A DNA stretch of 64,000 bases from Pseudomonas laurentiana (GCF_014648275.1 NZ_BMQU01000003.1:248001-312000); one strand, 5' to 3'; counted from the stretch's first letter, positions 46,819 through 55,951 are shown. Numbers and translations: made by a program. Notes: generated by a model from the letters alone, not told the origin.

Positions 46819-46866
46819 GTACCGTCGGAATTGGCTGATCGGGTTGGCTTGGCATTCCGACGGTAC
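46819..46866. repeat. Perfect 13-bp inverted repeat
   Basis: GTACCGTCGGAAT (46819-46831) is repeated exactly inverted as ATTCCGACGGTAC (46854-46866), around a 22-base spacer. No T-run follows on either strand, so it is not a standard intrinsic terminator. It directly follows the DUF2986 gene and could act as an RNA 3'-end structure or be a repeat-family element. Confidence 0.6.
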
Positions 46867-47012
46867 ATACCGCTCACCCGTTTACGTTCACGTGTGGATT
46901 GAACGACTATTGCCTGTGAAGTAATGTTGCGCCTCGATTGAGCCTGGCGGTTGGTGCAGCGGCGAAATCAATAAAATATTTATAAGAAATCAACATAACG
47001 CAGGAGCGCAAC

Positions 47013-47348
47013 ATGAATAAAATTGCCGGGGTAATGCTGTTGTTACTGGGGATGGCTGGGGTGGCTCAAGCTGACCAGTGTGAGTCGTGGACGCACAAGG
47101 CATATCCCGTTTCCATGAGTGCGTGCTCCTACGATAACGGTGGCTCAGGTTACGTACAGATCACCAACGACGGGCCTAAAACTGCCAATGTGTGCTGGAC
47201 GGTTGTTTTTAATAATGGACGAACTCAGGACAGCTGCTACCGAGGTATGGGGTCAGGTGTAACCACGACGCCTTCGTGCGCCAGTTGCGGCTCAAAAAAT
47301 GGTGGGGCTCGCCATGTCTTGCTGACAAAGTATGAGGAAGTTGAGTGA
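47013..47348 (+). CDS. Secreted cysteine-rich small protein
   Basis: 111 residues with AGGAG 6 bases before the start. The signal peptide ends at VAQA, and the mature part of about 90 residues contains six cysteines, including the first mature residues DQC and a CASC pair near the C-terminus. The rest is polar, with likely beta strands (YVQITNDGPKTANVCWTVVF). It is probably a disulfide-bonded periplasmic or secreted protein. I do not recognise a family. Confidence 0.65.
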   Translation: MNKIAGVMLLLLGMAGVAQADQCESWTHKAYPVSMSACSYDNGGSGYVQITNDGPKTANVCWTVVFNNGRTQDSCYRGMGSGVTTTPSCASCGSKNGGARHVLLTKYEEVE

Positions 47349-47535
47349 CGAGTTGGCGCTCTCAACCTTCACGCTGATGCTTGGTGTGCAGGTTGTTTCG
47401 CCTGCGAGGGGTGAGCCAGTTGGACAAAACCGCCTGTTCGCTTCCGACCTGTAACGGTCGGTGGCGAGGAGCGGGCAGCGGGCAGCGGCAAAGTAGCCAT
47501 TTGATTACGTTCAGGACGTCAACAACCGGATCGTG

Positions 47536-48453
47536 CTACTGCTGATCGACAGTGACCACCTTCCAACTGTCATCTGGATCAAAGCGCTTCATCGCGTGCG
47601 CCAGTTTATCCCCACTGGGCCCCAGGTCTTTCTCGAACACCTGTCCTTCATGGCTGATCATGAAGCTCATCACCCCGGTGTCATCGTATTTCGCCGGCCA
47701 GGCGATCAGTGCAAACCCACGGCTCATCTTGTCACCGATGAAGTAGCTGTATGCGCCGCCAGGTGCCGAGGGGCCTTGGCCATCCAGAATGCGGAAGCGG
47801 TAGCCATGCCAGTCTTCGCCAGCAATGGTTTTGCCGAACAATGGACCCAACGGGCTGATCTGCCTGCTATCGTCGTCCGGCCAATAGAGTCCGTCGTGCT
47901 TGCCAGTAGTGCTGAAGATTTTCTGCGCATATTCGAGTGCGCCGTCACCGTCGCGATCCACTGACGCATAGTCTATCTGGGCGTCGTGATAGGTCAGTAC
48001 CGATTGCAGCGCGGCCAGTTCGTTGCGGCCAATTCGACGGGCACGGATTTCGGCGCTACCGGCCTTGATGTCGAAGCGCCAACCGTTCTTGCCTTTTACC
48101 ATGGGGATAGGCAGTGTCCAGTGGTCACTGCCGACCGACAGGATCGCCTTGCGGTCGCCGGATTTTTCAATGCTGTGTTGTTCATGGTATTGCTTCAAAA
48201 ACGCATCTACATCACTGCGCTGCACACCCTCACGCGGAATGAAACTACGCCACTCATCACCCAGCAACTCGCTCAGACGGGCCTGATCGGCGTGTTCCGT
48301 ACCGACTGCTTCGACGAACGCTTGAGCGGCCTTTTCTGGCGTTGGAAATGCTTGCTGTGCCGTAACCGCGCACGACCACGCCACGCTGGCAGCTATCGCC
48401 AAGAGGCGGGGGCGTAGGCCTATGAGTACCTTCACTCGAGAATTGTGGTTCAA
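47536..48453 (-). CDS. DUF2950 family secreted protein
   Basis: 305 residues with an N-terminal signal peptide. Family blocks include FPTPEKAAQAFVEAV, GWRFDIKAG, ELAALQSVLTYHDAQIDYAS, DGLYWP and GYRFRILDGQGPSAPGGAYSY, all typical of DUF2950. The function is unknown. Its ATG overlaps the stop codon of the upstream DUF3300 gene in an ATGA arrangement, so the two are translated together and probably act together in the periplasm. Confidence 0.88.
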   Translation of the reverse strand: MNHNSRVKVLIGLRPRLLAIAASVAWSCAVTAQQAFPTPEKAAQAFVEAVGTEHADQARLSELLGDEWRSFIPREGVQRSDVDAFLKQYHEQHSIEKSGDRKAILSVGSDHWTLPIPMVKGKNGWRFDIKAGSAEIRARRIGRNELAALQSVLTYHDAQIDYASVDRDGDGALEYAQKIFSTTGKHDGLYWPDDDSRQISPLGPLFGKTIAGEDWHGYRFRILDGQGPSAPGGAYSYFIGDKMSRGFALIAWPAKYDDTGVMSFMISHEGQVFEKDLGPSGDKLAHAMKRFDPDDSWKVVTVDQQ

Positions 48454-49922
48454 CGCCGTCCCCCCCTTTGACGCGCTGGTGGATTGGACGGCCGACTGAT
48501 CTGATTGCCGGCTGATCGCGAGACGTTAGGTCGTTGGGCGGATGCCTGGCTGGTCCGACCGCGACTGGCTTGTGCGCTGGCCAGGGATGGAGCGCGTGCG
48601 CCGGCGAATACATTGTTGCGAGCACTGCCGGTGTTGGCGGATGGCCGTTTTTTTGCCGTCTGGCGCGCAGACAAATCGGCCTGTCCGCGCTGTTGTACCT
48701 GAGCGGTGTTCCTGAGTTCCTGACGCTCCCGAGTGTTTCTGATCGTGCCCTGACCCATGCCTGACGACTTCTGTCTCTCAGTACCTGCTTGTAACCGATT
48801 GCTGTCCGATGTTCCGGACTGAGCTGCGCGCGCTCGATCACGGGCTTCGCGGTTGCTGGTGGCAGGTCGTTCAATACCGTACTTATCCATTGAGCCGCGG
48901 GCTTTTTCACGAGCCTGGGCTCGCTGTGCATTGTCCCCTCGATAAGCCTCACGCTGACTGGCACCGTTCAGTTGTTTGCCGTAGCGTTCGCGGCTCCTGC
49001 TGTCTCGATAGGGAACGCCATCGCGGTGAACGGCGTTGTGCTGCCATTTGTTCTGATTATTGGTGATTTGATTGTTGCGGTTGATGGTGTTGTAGCGATT
49101 GACGTCGATGTCAATGTCGTTATTGTCCCAGTCACACTCACCCCACAACGAGCCGATGATCGCCACGCCAGCACCGAACGCCAGCCCAGCCAGCAATGCC
49201 GAGCCGGGGTAATAGGCGGGCGGCGGTGGATAGTAAACGGGAGGCGACGCAGGGTAGGCCCAGGTGCCGTAGGTGGTGGTCGGGTTGTAACTGGGTACGT
49301 AGACCACCTGCGGGTCGGCGGGCTGAATGATGATCGTAGAGTGGTTGCTGGCAGGGGGGGAGGCAGGCGCTGCAGAGGTGGGGGCGGGTGCTGTAACAGC
49401 CTGCACCGTCACGTTCTGATACTGGTTGCTCTGAAGGTTGCCAGCGGCTTGCGCCTGATGACGCAAGCGCTGTACGCCCCCCATGACATCGTCGGGTTGC
49501 GCCAGGAAGGCATCACCCAGGCGTTGTACCCAGACGGGATCTTGCCCTAGCGTTGCCAGCACTTGTGGGAAAGCGACCAACGCCTGCACGCTCGGATCCC
49601 AGGGCTGGCTCGCCACTTGTTTGACAGCATCATCGCCCTTGGTGTCCGGATGTGCTTTAGACCAGGTTACCGCCTCGGCGACTTCCCCAGGGTAGGTGGT
49701 GGCCATTAGCACTTGTGCCAGCAGTGGATCCGGATAGAGCGCAATGGGCGCCAGCATTTGATCCAGTTGCTCTTCGGTAAACACGGCATCCTTGGCTACC
49801 GCCTCGACTGCCGCTGTATCTGCAGTGTTTGGGGGTTCGCTCGCATCCAGTGGTTGCGCCAGGCAGGAAAGCCCGCTCAGCAACAGAGCAACTGACACCG
49901 CGTAAAACAATGGAATGCGCAT
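48450..49922 (-). CDS. DUF3300 family secreted protein with low-complexity C-terminus
   Basis: 490 residues from the ATG at 49922, with GGGAGG just upstream. A signal peptide is followed by the DUF3300 domain (about residues 45-245: FTEEQLDQMLAPIALYPDPL and QPWDPSVQALVAFPQVL). Then come a Pro/Tyr-rich linker (PPVYYPPPPAYYPG), a short Gly/Ala segment and an Asn/Asp-rich patch. About 200 Arg/Gln/Ser/Ala-rich residues complete the protein. The basic, disordered tail suggests contact with an anionic polymer such as peptidoglycan, DNA or LPS; that is inference. DUF3300-DUF2950 pairs recur in proteobacteria with no defined role. Confidence 0.85.
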   Translation of the reverse strand: MRIPLFYAVSVALLLSGLSCLAQPLDASEPPNTADTAAVEAVAKDAVFTEEQLDQMLAPIALYPDPLLAQVLMATTYPGEVAEAVTWSKAHPDTKGDDAVKQVASQPWDPSVQALVAFPQVLATLGQDPVWVQRLGDAFLAQPDDVMGGVQRLRHQAQAAGNLQSNQYQNVTVQAVTAPAPTSAAPASPPASNHSTIIIQPADPQVVYVPSYNPTTTYGTWAYPASPPVYYPPPPAYYPGSALLAGLAFGAGVAIIGSLWGECDWDNNDIDIDVNRYNTINRNNQITNNQNKWQHNAVHRDGVPYRDSRSRERYGKQLNGASQREAYRGDNAQRAQAREKARGSMDKYGIERPATSNREARDRARAAQSGTSDSNRLQAGTERQKSSGMGQGTIRNTRERQELRNTAQVQQRGQADLSARQTAKKRPSANTGSARNNVFAGARAPSLASAQASRGRTSQASAQRPNVSRSAGNQISRPSNPPARQRGGRR

Positions 49923-50188
49923 TGCACCTCCCATCTGTCCGGCAGGCTTGAAATGAGTGGTTCCATGCCAGGGAGACAAGGGCTGACGTTGCCTGCTGCA
50001 GACCTCAATCTCGATGTCGCTCGTTAATGGTAGCAAACCTGCAAGGTTGGCCATTAATTCATTGCCGCGAATACCCTCTGGTAGGCATTCGTGACTAGAA
50101 TTCCACTGCCGACCCTGATCAAACCAAGTCAGATTTCAACTGTGAAACGTCAGGTCTCTAGCGCTATTTCCGTCCGTGGGATACCGGT

Positions 50189-50887
50189 ATGACGAATCTG
50201 CGAGACAAACCCGAGTCGGAAGAGGATTTAGCCCAGATGGTGATAGGGCGAGGCCCTTGCACTTATCTATTGTTGCTGTTGCTCGGGTTGATCCTTCTGT
50301 TTCCCTTTCTTGAAGAGGGCATATTCGCCCGCACGTTGCTGGGTATTCTGTTTTCAATCGTGCTGCTCGTGGGGGCTTTTGCCACCCGGCAGACTCGGCG
50401 GGGGTTTATCTTCAAACTGAGCCTGGCGTTACTTGGGGTTGGCCTTCAATGGACGGCGTTATGGGCTGAGAGTATCGCGATGCTTGTCTTTGCCGGGATA
50501 TCGTATGCGGCGTCTCTTGCCGTCTCGTTTAGTGGCGTGCTCCGCTATATTCTCAAGCGCGGGCCAATTACAGCCGACAAGCTGCATGGCGCACTTGCAG
50601 GTTACATCATGCTGGCTTTCGTCTGGTCCTTCGTCTATGCCCTGGTCGAGATATCCAGTGCTGGCTCATTCGGCCCTGGCCACCTCGACTTCATACAGCC
50701 TGGCACGTTCTTCAAGCTGATCTATTTCAGCCTCACGACGCTCACAACCACCGGCTATGGCGATGTGCTCCCATTGACTGACCATGCCCGTTCGTTGGTG
50801 ATGGTCGAAGAATTTTCGGGCGTCTTTTACGTTGGTGTCGTGATCGCTCGGCTCGCCGGCCTTTATCCATCGAATCAGATTAAGTGA
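50189..50887 (+). CDS. Ion channel protein with potassium-type selectivity filter
   Basis: 232 residues. Four N-terminal helices (about residues 24-120) precede a pore module: a helix at 135-155, then LIYFSLTTLTTTGYGDVLPL with the filter TTGYGD at 187-192, and a last helix after it. The Ion_trans_2 pore is thus intact, and a potassium-conducting tetramer is expected. There is no RCK or cyclic-nucleotide domain, so its gating is not visible. It stands alone. Confidence 0.85.
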   Translation: MTNLRDKPESEEDLAQMVIGRGPCTYLLLLLLGLILLFPFLEEGIFARTLLGILFSIVLLVGAFATRQTRRGFIFKLSLALLGVGLQWTALWAESIAMLVFAGISYAASLAVSFSGVLRYILKRGPITADKLHGALAGYIMLAFVWSFVYALVEISSAGSFGPGHLDFIQPGTFFKLIYFSLTTLTTTGYGDVLPLTDHARSLVMVEEFSGVFYVGVVIARLAGLYPSNQIK

Positions 50888-50973
50888 CGCTTGATGTTGA
50901 TTGAGCCGTCCCTGATTGATCGGATACCTATCTGACTAATCCGCGAAGGGAATGCGGCGCAAATCCCTGGGGA

Positions 50974-51900
50974 TCAGAGCCCTCCGCCGAAGCGGTACTG
51001 CCAGACTATGCCAATGGCATCGTATTCGCTGCCCGTACGGGTATGCCCACCATTGCTCGCATTCAGCTTTAGCGAATGGTTGCGGTTCAAGGGCAGCGTG
51101 AGGGTGCATCCGTAGCGTGTATTTTCCTGAAAGTCGTGGTTACCAACCCCATCGACTGAGCTACTTCCGCCAGCGAAGTAGGTCGTATCCAGCGAAGCCC
51201 AGACACCGTTGCTAAAGGCATAGATAAGATGCCCCTGTACCTGGTAGATCGGGTTCTGTGACAGCGTATGGTCGCCGAGGAACTCGTTATTGTCGGTGTA
51301 GAAGGTTCCGGCGCCGGACAGTTCCAAGGTTACTGGCCCCAAGCGCTTGGAAATCCCCAGTTCGGGCTTGAACGACCAGCGGTTGTTGCCGAGATTGACC
51401 AGCTTGCTCGTGTCGTATTGACCCAGTGGCGCTGTGATCGCCAGGCTGGCGCCGATAATGACATCTTGTTGATAGCGGGGAAACTCAGCCAGGGACATCG
51501 CCGGGGCGCCATACAGGTTGACCGAGAAGCGGAATCTCGGATCGATCAACCCTGTGACATTACGCTCCTTGGGTTCACCGTTGAACAGCGCAGAGCCGGC
51601 CAGTTTTGCCTCAGGCACGATGATATCGAACTTCCCGGAGCGGCCCCAGACATCCAGGGATCTGGCAAAGGCAAACACGACGGTCTTGATGTTGAGCTTG
51701 GCATCCTGAAGCGGGATTGAGGGGTTGGCTGTCACGTTGCCATGGAGATCGCTATAACCCATCAGCAGGAAATTGATACCGACCGGCGTATTGGCGTAGG
51801 ACCTGGGTTCGAGATCCTCTGCGACTGCGCTGGGGGCTATTATGAATAGCGAAGCGGATGCGATCCGAGCCAGGCTGGTGACGCAGAGTGTGTGTTTCAT
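50974..51900 (-). CDS. MetA-pathway phenol-degradation-type outer-membrane protein
   Basis: 308 residues with a signal peptide ending SAVAEDLEPRSYANTPVG. The mature sequence alternates short beta strands and ends LWQYRFGGGL-like (here IVWQYRFGGGL), typical of an outer-membrane barrel. Blocks such as YANTPVGINFLLMGY, VPEAKLAGSA and DIIIGASLAI-type strands fit the Phenol_MetA_deg transporter family. These are often annotated as transporters of hydrophobic compounds, but function is seldom proven. Neighbours give no substrate. Confidence 0.8.
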   Translation of the reverse strand: MKHTLCVTSLARIASASLFIIAPSAVAEDLEPRSYANTPVGINFLLMGYSDLHGNVTANPSIPLQDAKLNIKTVVFAFARSLDVWGRSGKFDIIVPEAKLAGSALFNGEPKERNVTGLIDPRFRFSVNLYGAPAMSLAEFPRYQQDVIIGASLAITAPLGQYDTSKLVNLGNNRWSFKPELGISKRLGPVTLELSGAGTFYTDNNEFLGDHTLSQNPIYQVQGHLIYAFSNGVWASLDTTYFAGGSSSVDGVGNHDFQENTRYGCTLTLPLNRNHSLKLNASNGGHTRTGSEYDAIGIVWQYRFGGGL

Positions 51901-52041
51901 CCACGTTCGCTCGCTTCCTGTCAGGCCCCCGGAGTTCTATGTATTGTTGTAGCGCATCTGCATGGGTTTGGCACTTGCCGCTGCCACCTGTGTGGCGTGA
52001 ACTGATCGGTCGGGCACTGCCGCTACAGAGAGGAGAGCGCG

Positions 52042-52386
52042 ATGAGCAACGAACAGGCTGCACCCGAAACGAAAGGTGTTGCGGTGAAGTTACTTGCAAC
52101 GGTTGACCTGGGCCCTGAGATCGAGGGCATGGCAGGGCGTCAACTTAGAATGCGTATGGTGACCATCGAGCCTGGAGGCGTCTTCGGGCCGGTTCACAAC
52201 CATAAAGACAGACCCGGTACTGTTTACATTCTGCAAGGTACGATCACTGACCATCGAAACGGGGTCGCTACGGACTATGGCCCGGGAGTGGGCTGGCCCG
52301 AGGACAGGAACACGACACACTGGCTTGAGAACAGAGGAACGATTCCGGCGGTGGAGATCTCGGTCGATATCGTCAGGCAAACGTAA
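52042..52386 (+). CDS. Single-domain cupin protein
   Basis: 114 residues with AGGAGA about 5 bases before the start. The cupin motif 1 reads GPVHNHKDRPGTVYILQG, where the histidines and a Glu-position substituted by Arg/Pro residues are seen, and motif 2 contains THWLENRG. The HxH pair is kept but the usual glutamate is not obvious, so metal binding may be weak. It is predicted to be cytoplasmic. Function unknown. Confidence 0.75.
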   Translation: MSNEQAAPETKGVAVKLLATVDLGPEIEGMAGRQLRMRMVTIEPGGVFGPVHNHKDRPGTVYILQGTITDHRNGVATDYGPGVGWPEDRNTTHWLENRGTIPAVEISVDIVRQT

Positions 52387-52627
52387 GCTCAGGCTCCAGA
52401 TCTAACGCGACCAGGCATGACACGCGGCGCTACCGGACGCGCTCCAGTCGGCTTCGTGTCTTTTTGCGCGCCGGTTCCTTTTTCAAAATCAAGCGTGTTA
52501 CGCCCAGCGCTATCCCCGCAAAGGCTACTTTGGCAAGCACCGTGCCACCCCTCAGTCTCAGCTAAGTATTGCGTTGTACCTTTTCTTCCGCGCACATTCA
52601 GCGCCGCTTAGAAGAGGTTATCAGCAG

Positions 52628-53392
52628 ATGAATCCCGCAAAAGCCGGATGGCTTAGTAAAGTGCCCGAAGTGACACTGTCTTTCTGGGTGATCAAGATCC
52701 TATCGACGACAGTGGGTGAAACCGGCGCTGACTTTCTAGCGGTAGATGCGGGTTTCGGCGCTGGCTGGACCAGCATCGGCATGGCGCTATTACTGGCGTG
52801 CGCGCTGTTCTTTCAAATGCGTAAAGCGGCCTATTCACCTTGGATCTACTGGTTGACCGTGGTGTTGGTGAGCATCGTCGGTACCCAGATCACCGACATC
52901 ATGACCGACATGCTCGACATCAGCCTGTACGTCAGCACGGCGGTGTTCTCGGTGTTGCTGGCAATCAATTTTCTGCTCTGGTTTCGCGTGGAGCACACTC
53001 TTTCGATCCGCGAAATCGACACACCGCGCCGCGAGTTTTTCTACTGGACGACCGTGCTCTGCACCTTTGCCCTTGGCACCGCCGCTGGTGATCTGGCCAC
53101 CGAAGCCCTTGGGCTTGGTTTCACGCTCGGCGTCGTGATTTTCGGTGCGCTGATTGCAGCGACTCTGCTGGCTTGGCGTCTGGGCGGCAACGTGGTGTTG
53201 ATGTTCTGGTTAGCCTACATCCTGACGCGTCCGTTCGGCGCCTCCCTCGGCGACTTGCTGACCCAGGCCAAGACCTACGGAGGCTTGGGTATGGGCGCCG
53301 CCTGGACGAGTGCGATCTTCCTGAGCGTCATCGTGCTGCTGGTGGTGGTCGCGCAAGTCAGCGTCGGCAACCGCAAAACCGTCATTCAGTAA
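52628..53392 (+). CDS. COG4705-type membrane protein (DUF347 repeats)
   Basis: 254 residues with about eight helices. The first part KVPEVTLSFWVIKILSTTVG and the motif GETGADF recur in varied form (TFALGTAAGDLATEALGLGF and AYILTRPFGASLGDLLTQ), which are the DUF347 repeats. The start at 52628 removes a non-family N-terminal extension. Repeated polar G-D-x2 motifs inside helices suggest a transporter. It leads a group with a lipoprotein and a QseBC-like two-component system, all in one direction. Confidence 0.82.
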   Translation: MNPAKAGWLSKVPEVTLSFWVIKILSTTVGETGADFLAVDAGFGAGWTSIGMALLLACALFFQMRKAAYSPWIYWLTVVLVSIVGTQITDIMTDMLDISLYVSTAVFSVLLAINFLLWFRVEHTLSIREIDTPRREFFYWTTVLCTFALGTAAGDLATEALGLGFTLGVVIFGALIAATLLAWRLGGNVVLMFWLAYILTRPFGASLGDLLTQAKTYGGLGMGAAWTSAIFLSVIVLLVVVAQVSVGNRKTVIQ

Positions 53393-53420
53393 CCTTTCCG
53401 AAGCCTATCAAGGAACCGTC

Positions 53421-53858
53421 ATGCGCTCCTTTCAAATCGCTATTCGCCACGTTGCCATCGTCTCGTCCCTCGTGTTGTTCGGCAGTATGGTCGGCTGCTC
53501 GAAACCCGTCGACAAACCCGGCACTGGCACGACCACCTCGTCGCTGAGTTCGCCCGCTCAATCCGGTTCGAAGCTGGGTGACCTGAGCGAGTTCCATGCC
53601 ATTGCCGCCGATGTGGCTGTACTGGTCGACAAAGACGATCTGCCCGGGGCGAAAGCCCGAATCAAAGACCTCGAAACGTCCTGGGACTCCGCCGAGGCCG
53701 GGATCAAACCCCGCGCCGCCGGCGACTGGCATGTGCTGGACAAGGCAATTGACCGGGCGCTCGATGCCCTGCGCGCCAGTACGCCGAAGCAGGTTGATTG
53801 CAAGGTCGCGATGGATGATCTGCTCAAGGCCTTCACTTCGATGAAAGGCAAACAGTGA
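53421..53858 (+). CDS. Small lipoprotein upstream of two-component genes
   Basis: 145 residues with AAGGA 6-7 bases before the ATG. A lipoprotein signal peptide ends at SMVGC (cysteine 26). The mature part has a Ser/Thr/Pro/Gly-rich linker, then a helical domain with DDLPGAKARIKDLETSWD and DRALDALRASTPK. This small helical type is often found beside membrane proteins and histidine kinases. It sits 28 bases after the COG4705 gene and an intrinsic terminator follows it. Confidence 0.7.
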   Translation: MRSFQIAIRHVAIVSSLVLFGSMVGCSKPVDKPGTGTTTSSLSSPAQSGSKLGDLSEFHAIAADVAVLVDKDDLPGAKARIKDLETSWDSAEAGIKPRAAGDWHVLDKAIDRALDALRASTPKQVDCKVAMDDLLKAFTSMKGKQ

Positions 53859-53909
53859 TGCTGCATGGAATCGGCGGCGGACAAAACCCCGGTTCAGGTG
53901 CTTCAATAC

Positions 53910-53941
53910 AGGCGCGATAGTTGTGACCGTCGCGCCTTTTT
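53910..53941 (+). terminator. Intrinsic terminator immediately before the response-regulator gene
   Basis: AGGCGCGA (53910-53917) pairs with TCGCGCCT (53930-53937) and is followed by a run of five T residues. The response-regulator ribosome-binding site begins about 4 bases later and its ATG is at 53955. Transcripts from the COG4705-lipoprotein genes must read through it to express the regulator. Confidence 0.85.
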
Positions 53942-53954
53942 ATCGGAGCGAAAC

Positions 53955-54620
53955 ATGCGAATTCTGTTGGTCGAAGATGACCTGATGATTGGTGATGCCA
54001 TCCAGAGTGCGCTGAACGATGCGAGCTACGCTACCGACTGGCTGAAAAACGGCCTCACGGCCTTGGCGGCCCTGGACGCCCAGAAGTATGACCTTGTGTT
54101 GCTCGACCTTGGGCTACCCGGCAAAGACGGACTCGATGTGCTCGATGTCATTCGCGCTCGCAACAACCCTGTACCGCTGCTGATCATCACCGCACGGGAT
54201 GGCCTTGATGATCGCCTGCGTGGCCTCGACGGCGGCGCAGATGACTTCCTACTCAAACCCTTCGCCATGGCGGAATTGCTGGCGCGTATGCGGGCTGTAC
54301 TGCGCCGCCGTGGCGGTAATGCCCAATCAGTGCTGGATAACGGTGAGGTATCGCTGAACCTGGTCTCTAAACAGGCTACCACCGCTGAAACCACCGACGT
54401 TCAACTCTCCAGCCGCGAATTCGCCCTTTTGCAGGCCCTGTTGATCCGGCCTGGCGCCATTCTCTCGCGCAGTGAGCTTGAAGACCGTATTTACGGTTGG
54501 GGCCATGAAGTGGAAAGCAACGCGGTGGAGTTTCTGATCCACGCTTTGCGGCGAAAGCTGGGTAACCATGTCATCAAAAACGTCAGGGGGATGGGATGGA
54601 TGGTTTCAAAAGGCGCTTGA
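53955..54620 (+). CDS. OmpR-family response regulator (QseB-like)
   Basis: 221 residues from the ATG at 53955, with GGAG upstream. The receiver domain has the acidic pair in VEDD, the phospho-acceptor Asp51 in VLLDLGLPG, Thr in ITARD and Lys101 in FLLKPFA. A winged helix DNA-binding domain ends NVRGMGWMVSKGA. It is followed with a 25-base overlap by the histidine kinase gene, so the two are coupled. The QseB-like type often responds to metals, polyamines or cationic stress; no target box is identified here. Confidence 0.93.
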   Translation: MRILLVEDDLMIGDAIQSALNDASYATDWLKNGLTALAALDAQKYDLVLLDLGLPGKDGLDVLDVIRARNNPVPLLIITARDGLDDRLRGLDGGADDFLLKPFAMAELLARMRAVLRRRGGNAQSVLDNGEVSLNLVSKQATTAETTDVQLSSREFALLQALLIRPGAILSRSELEDRIYGWGHEVESNAVEFLIHALRRKLGNHVIKNVRGMGWMVSKGA

Positions 54621-55951
54621 GCGACTCGGTACAGTTAAGGCTTTCTGTAACGCTGTCGCTGGCCATCCTCATCGTGGCAGTACTGGCGGGTGTGTTCGCT
54701 TTCGTTTCCGCACTCAAAGAAGCGCACGAAATGCAGGACGAAACCCTGCGCCAAGTGGCGGTGCTGTTTGATCGGCAGCAGATGACCCTGCGCTATCCCG
54801 GAGGGGAACAGGTCGTCGGCGACGACGAAGAATCCAGGGTCATCGTGCAATACCTGGTCGATAGCGGGAAAGCGACCGGCAATGACGACGCAACCATACC
54901 GTTGCCCTTTCCCACAAGCCTGGCCGATGGCTTGTCGACCTTGAGCATCGCAGGCGAAAAGTTTCGCATACTGGTCAGAACCACGGCCGCTGGCGAACGT
55001 ATCGTTGTCGCTCAAGAGGCAGACGTGCGTGATAAGGAAGCGCGCAAAAGTGCCTGGCGCAGTCTGTTGCCATTTCTCATTCTGTTTCCGGTGCTGCTGG
55101 TGGTCGTGGCTGATCTGGTGCGCAAGCTGTTCCGTCCTATAGCGATTCTCTCGGCCGAAATCGATCAGCGTGACAAACAGGCGCTGCATCCTATCGACGA
55201 AACTCACTTGCCGACCGAAATACGACCTTTCGTCGTAGCCATCAATCGATTGCTCAAGCGTGTTGCGCAGGCCATGGAAGCACAGCGTCGCTTCATCGCC
55301 GACGCAGCGCATGAACTGCGTTCTCCGATGACGGCCCTGTCACTGCAAGCGGAGCGATTGTCGTCCACGGAAATGTCGGCATCTGCCCACGAGTGCTTTT
55401 TACCGCTGTCTCAGGGAATTGAGCGCAGTAGAAAGCTGATCGAACAATTGCTTACCCTGGCGGCCGCACAATCGATTGCGGAACGATCACAAACATCGGT
55501 GTCCGTCCATGAAGTCTTTCGTCGAGTGTTGGAAGACTTGTTGCCACTGGCCGAACACAAGGGCATCGATATCGGTGTTGAAAGTACCGAAGACGTACAG
55601 ATCATCATCAATGAAATGGATCTGTTTATCGTGGTCAAGAATCTGGTGGACAACGCTATTCGTTATACCCCGGCGGGTGGACGCGTCGACCTGAGAGTCG
55701 AGTTGGCGCAAGAGACCGTGATCTTGGAAATCAAGGACTCGGGTCCGGGCATCAGTGTGGAAGAGCAATCGCTGGTATTCGATCCGTTTTACCGCAGCCT
55801 GGGAACCGGCGAAGCAGGCTCTGGGCTGGGTTTATCGATCGTCACTGCGATAACCGGTCGTATTGGGGCACGTATCCGATTGAGTTTCTCGGATGAGGTG
55901 AACCAGAGCGGATTATGCGTTTCGCTCTGGTTAAAAAGGCATGGTTTTTAA
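54596..55951 (+). CDS. Sensor histidine kinase (QseC-like)
   Basis: 451 residues with two helices (about 15-38 and 155-175) flanking a periplasmic loop of about 115 residues. A short HAMP-like segment leads to the H-box FIADAAHELRSPMTAL with His239, N-box NLVDNAIRYTPAGG, G1 KDSGPGIS, F-box FDPFYR and G2 GSGLGLSIV. It belongs to the QseC/PmrB group. Its start lies inside the regulator gene. The periplasmic loop has no metal-binding clusters that I can see, so the signal is unknown. Confidence 0.93.
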   Translation: MDGFKRRLSDSVQLRLSVTLSLAILIVAVLAGVFAFVSALKEAHEMQDETLRQVAVLFDRQQMTLRYPGGEQVVGDDEESRVIVQYLVDSGKATGNDDATIPLPFPTSLADGLSTLSIAGEKFRILVRTTAAGERIVVAQEADVRDKEARKSAWRSLLPFLILFPVLLVVVADLVRKLFRPIAILSAEIDQRDKQALHPIDETHLPTEIRPFVVAINRLLKRVAQAMEAQRRFIADAAHELRSPMTALSLQAERLSSTEMSASAHECFLPLSQGIERSRKLIEQLLTLAAAQSIAERSQTSVSVHEVFRRVLEDLLPLAEHKGIDIGVESTEDVQIIINEMDLFIVVKNLVDNAIRYTPAGGRVDLRVELAQETVILEIKDSGPGISVEEQSLVFDPFYRSLGTGEAGSGLGLSIVTAITGRIGARIRLSFSDEVNQSGLCVSLWLKRHGF

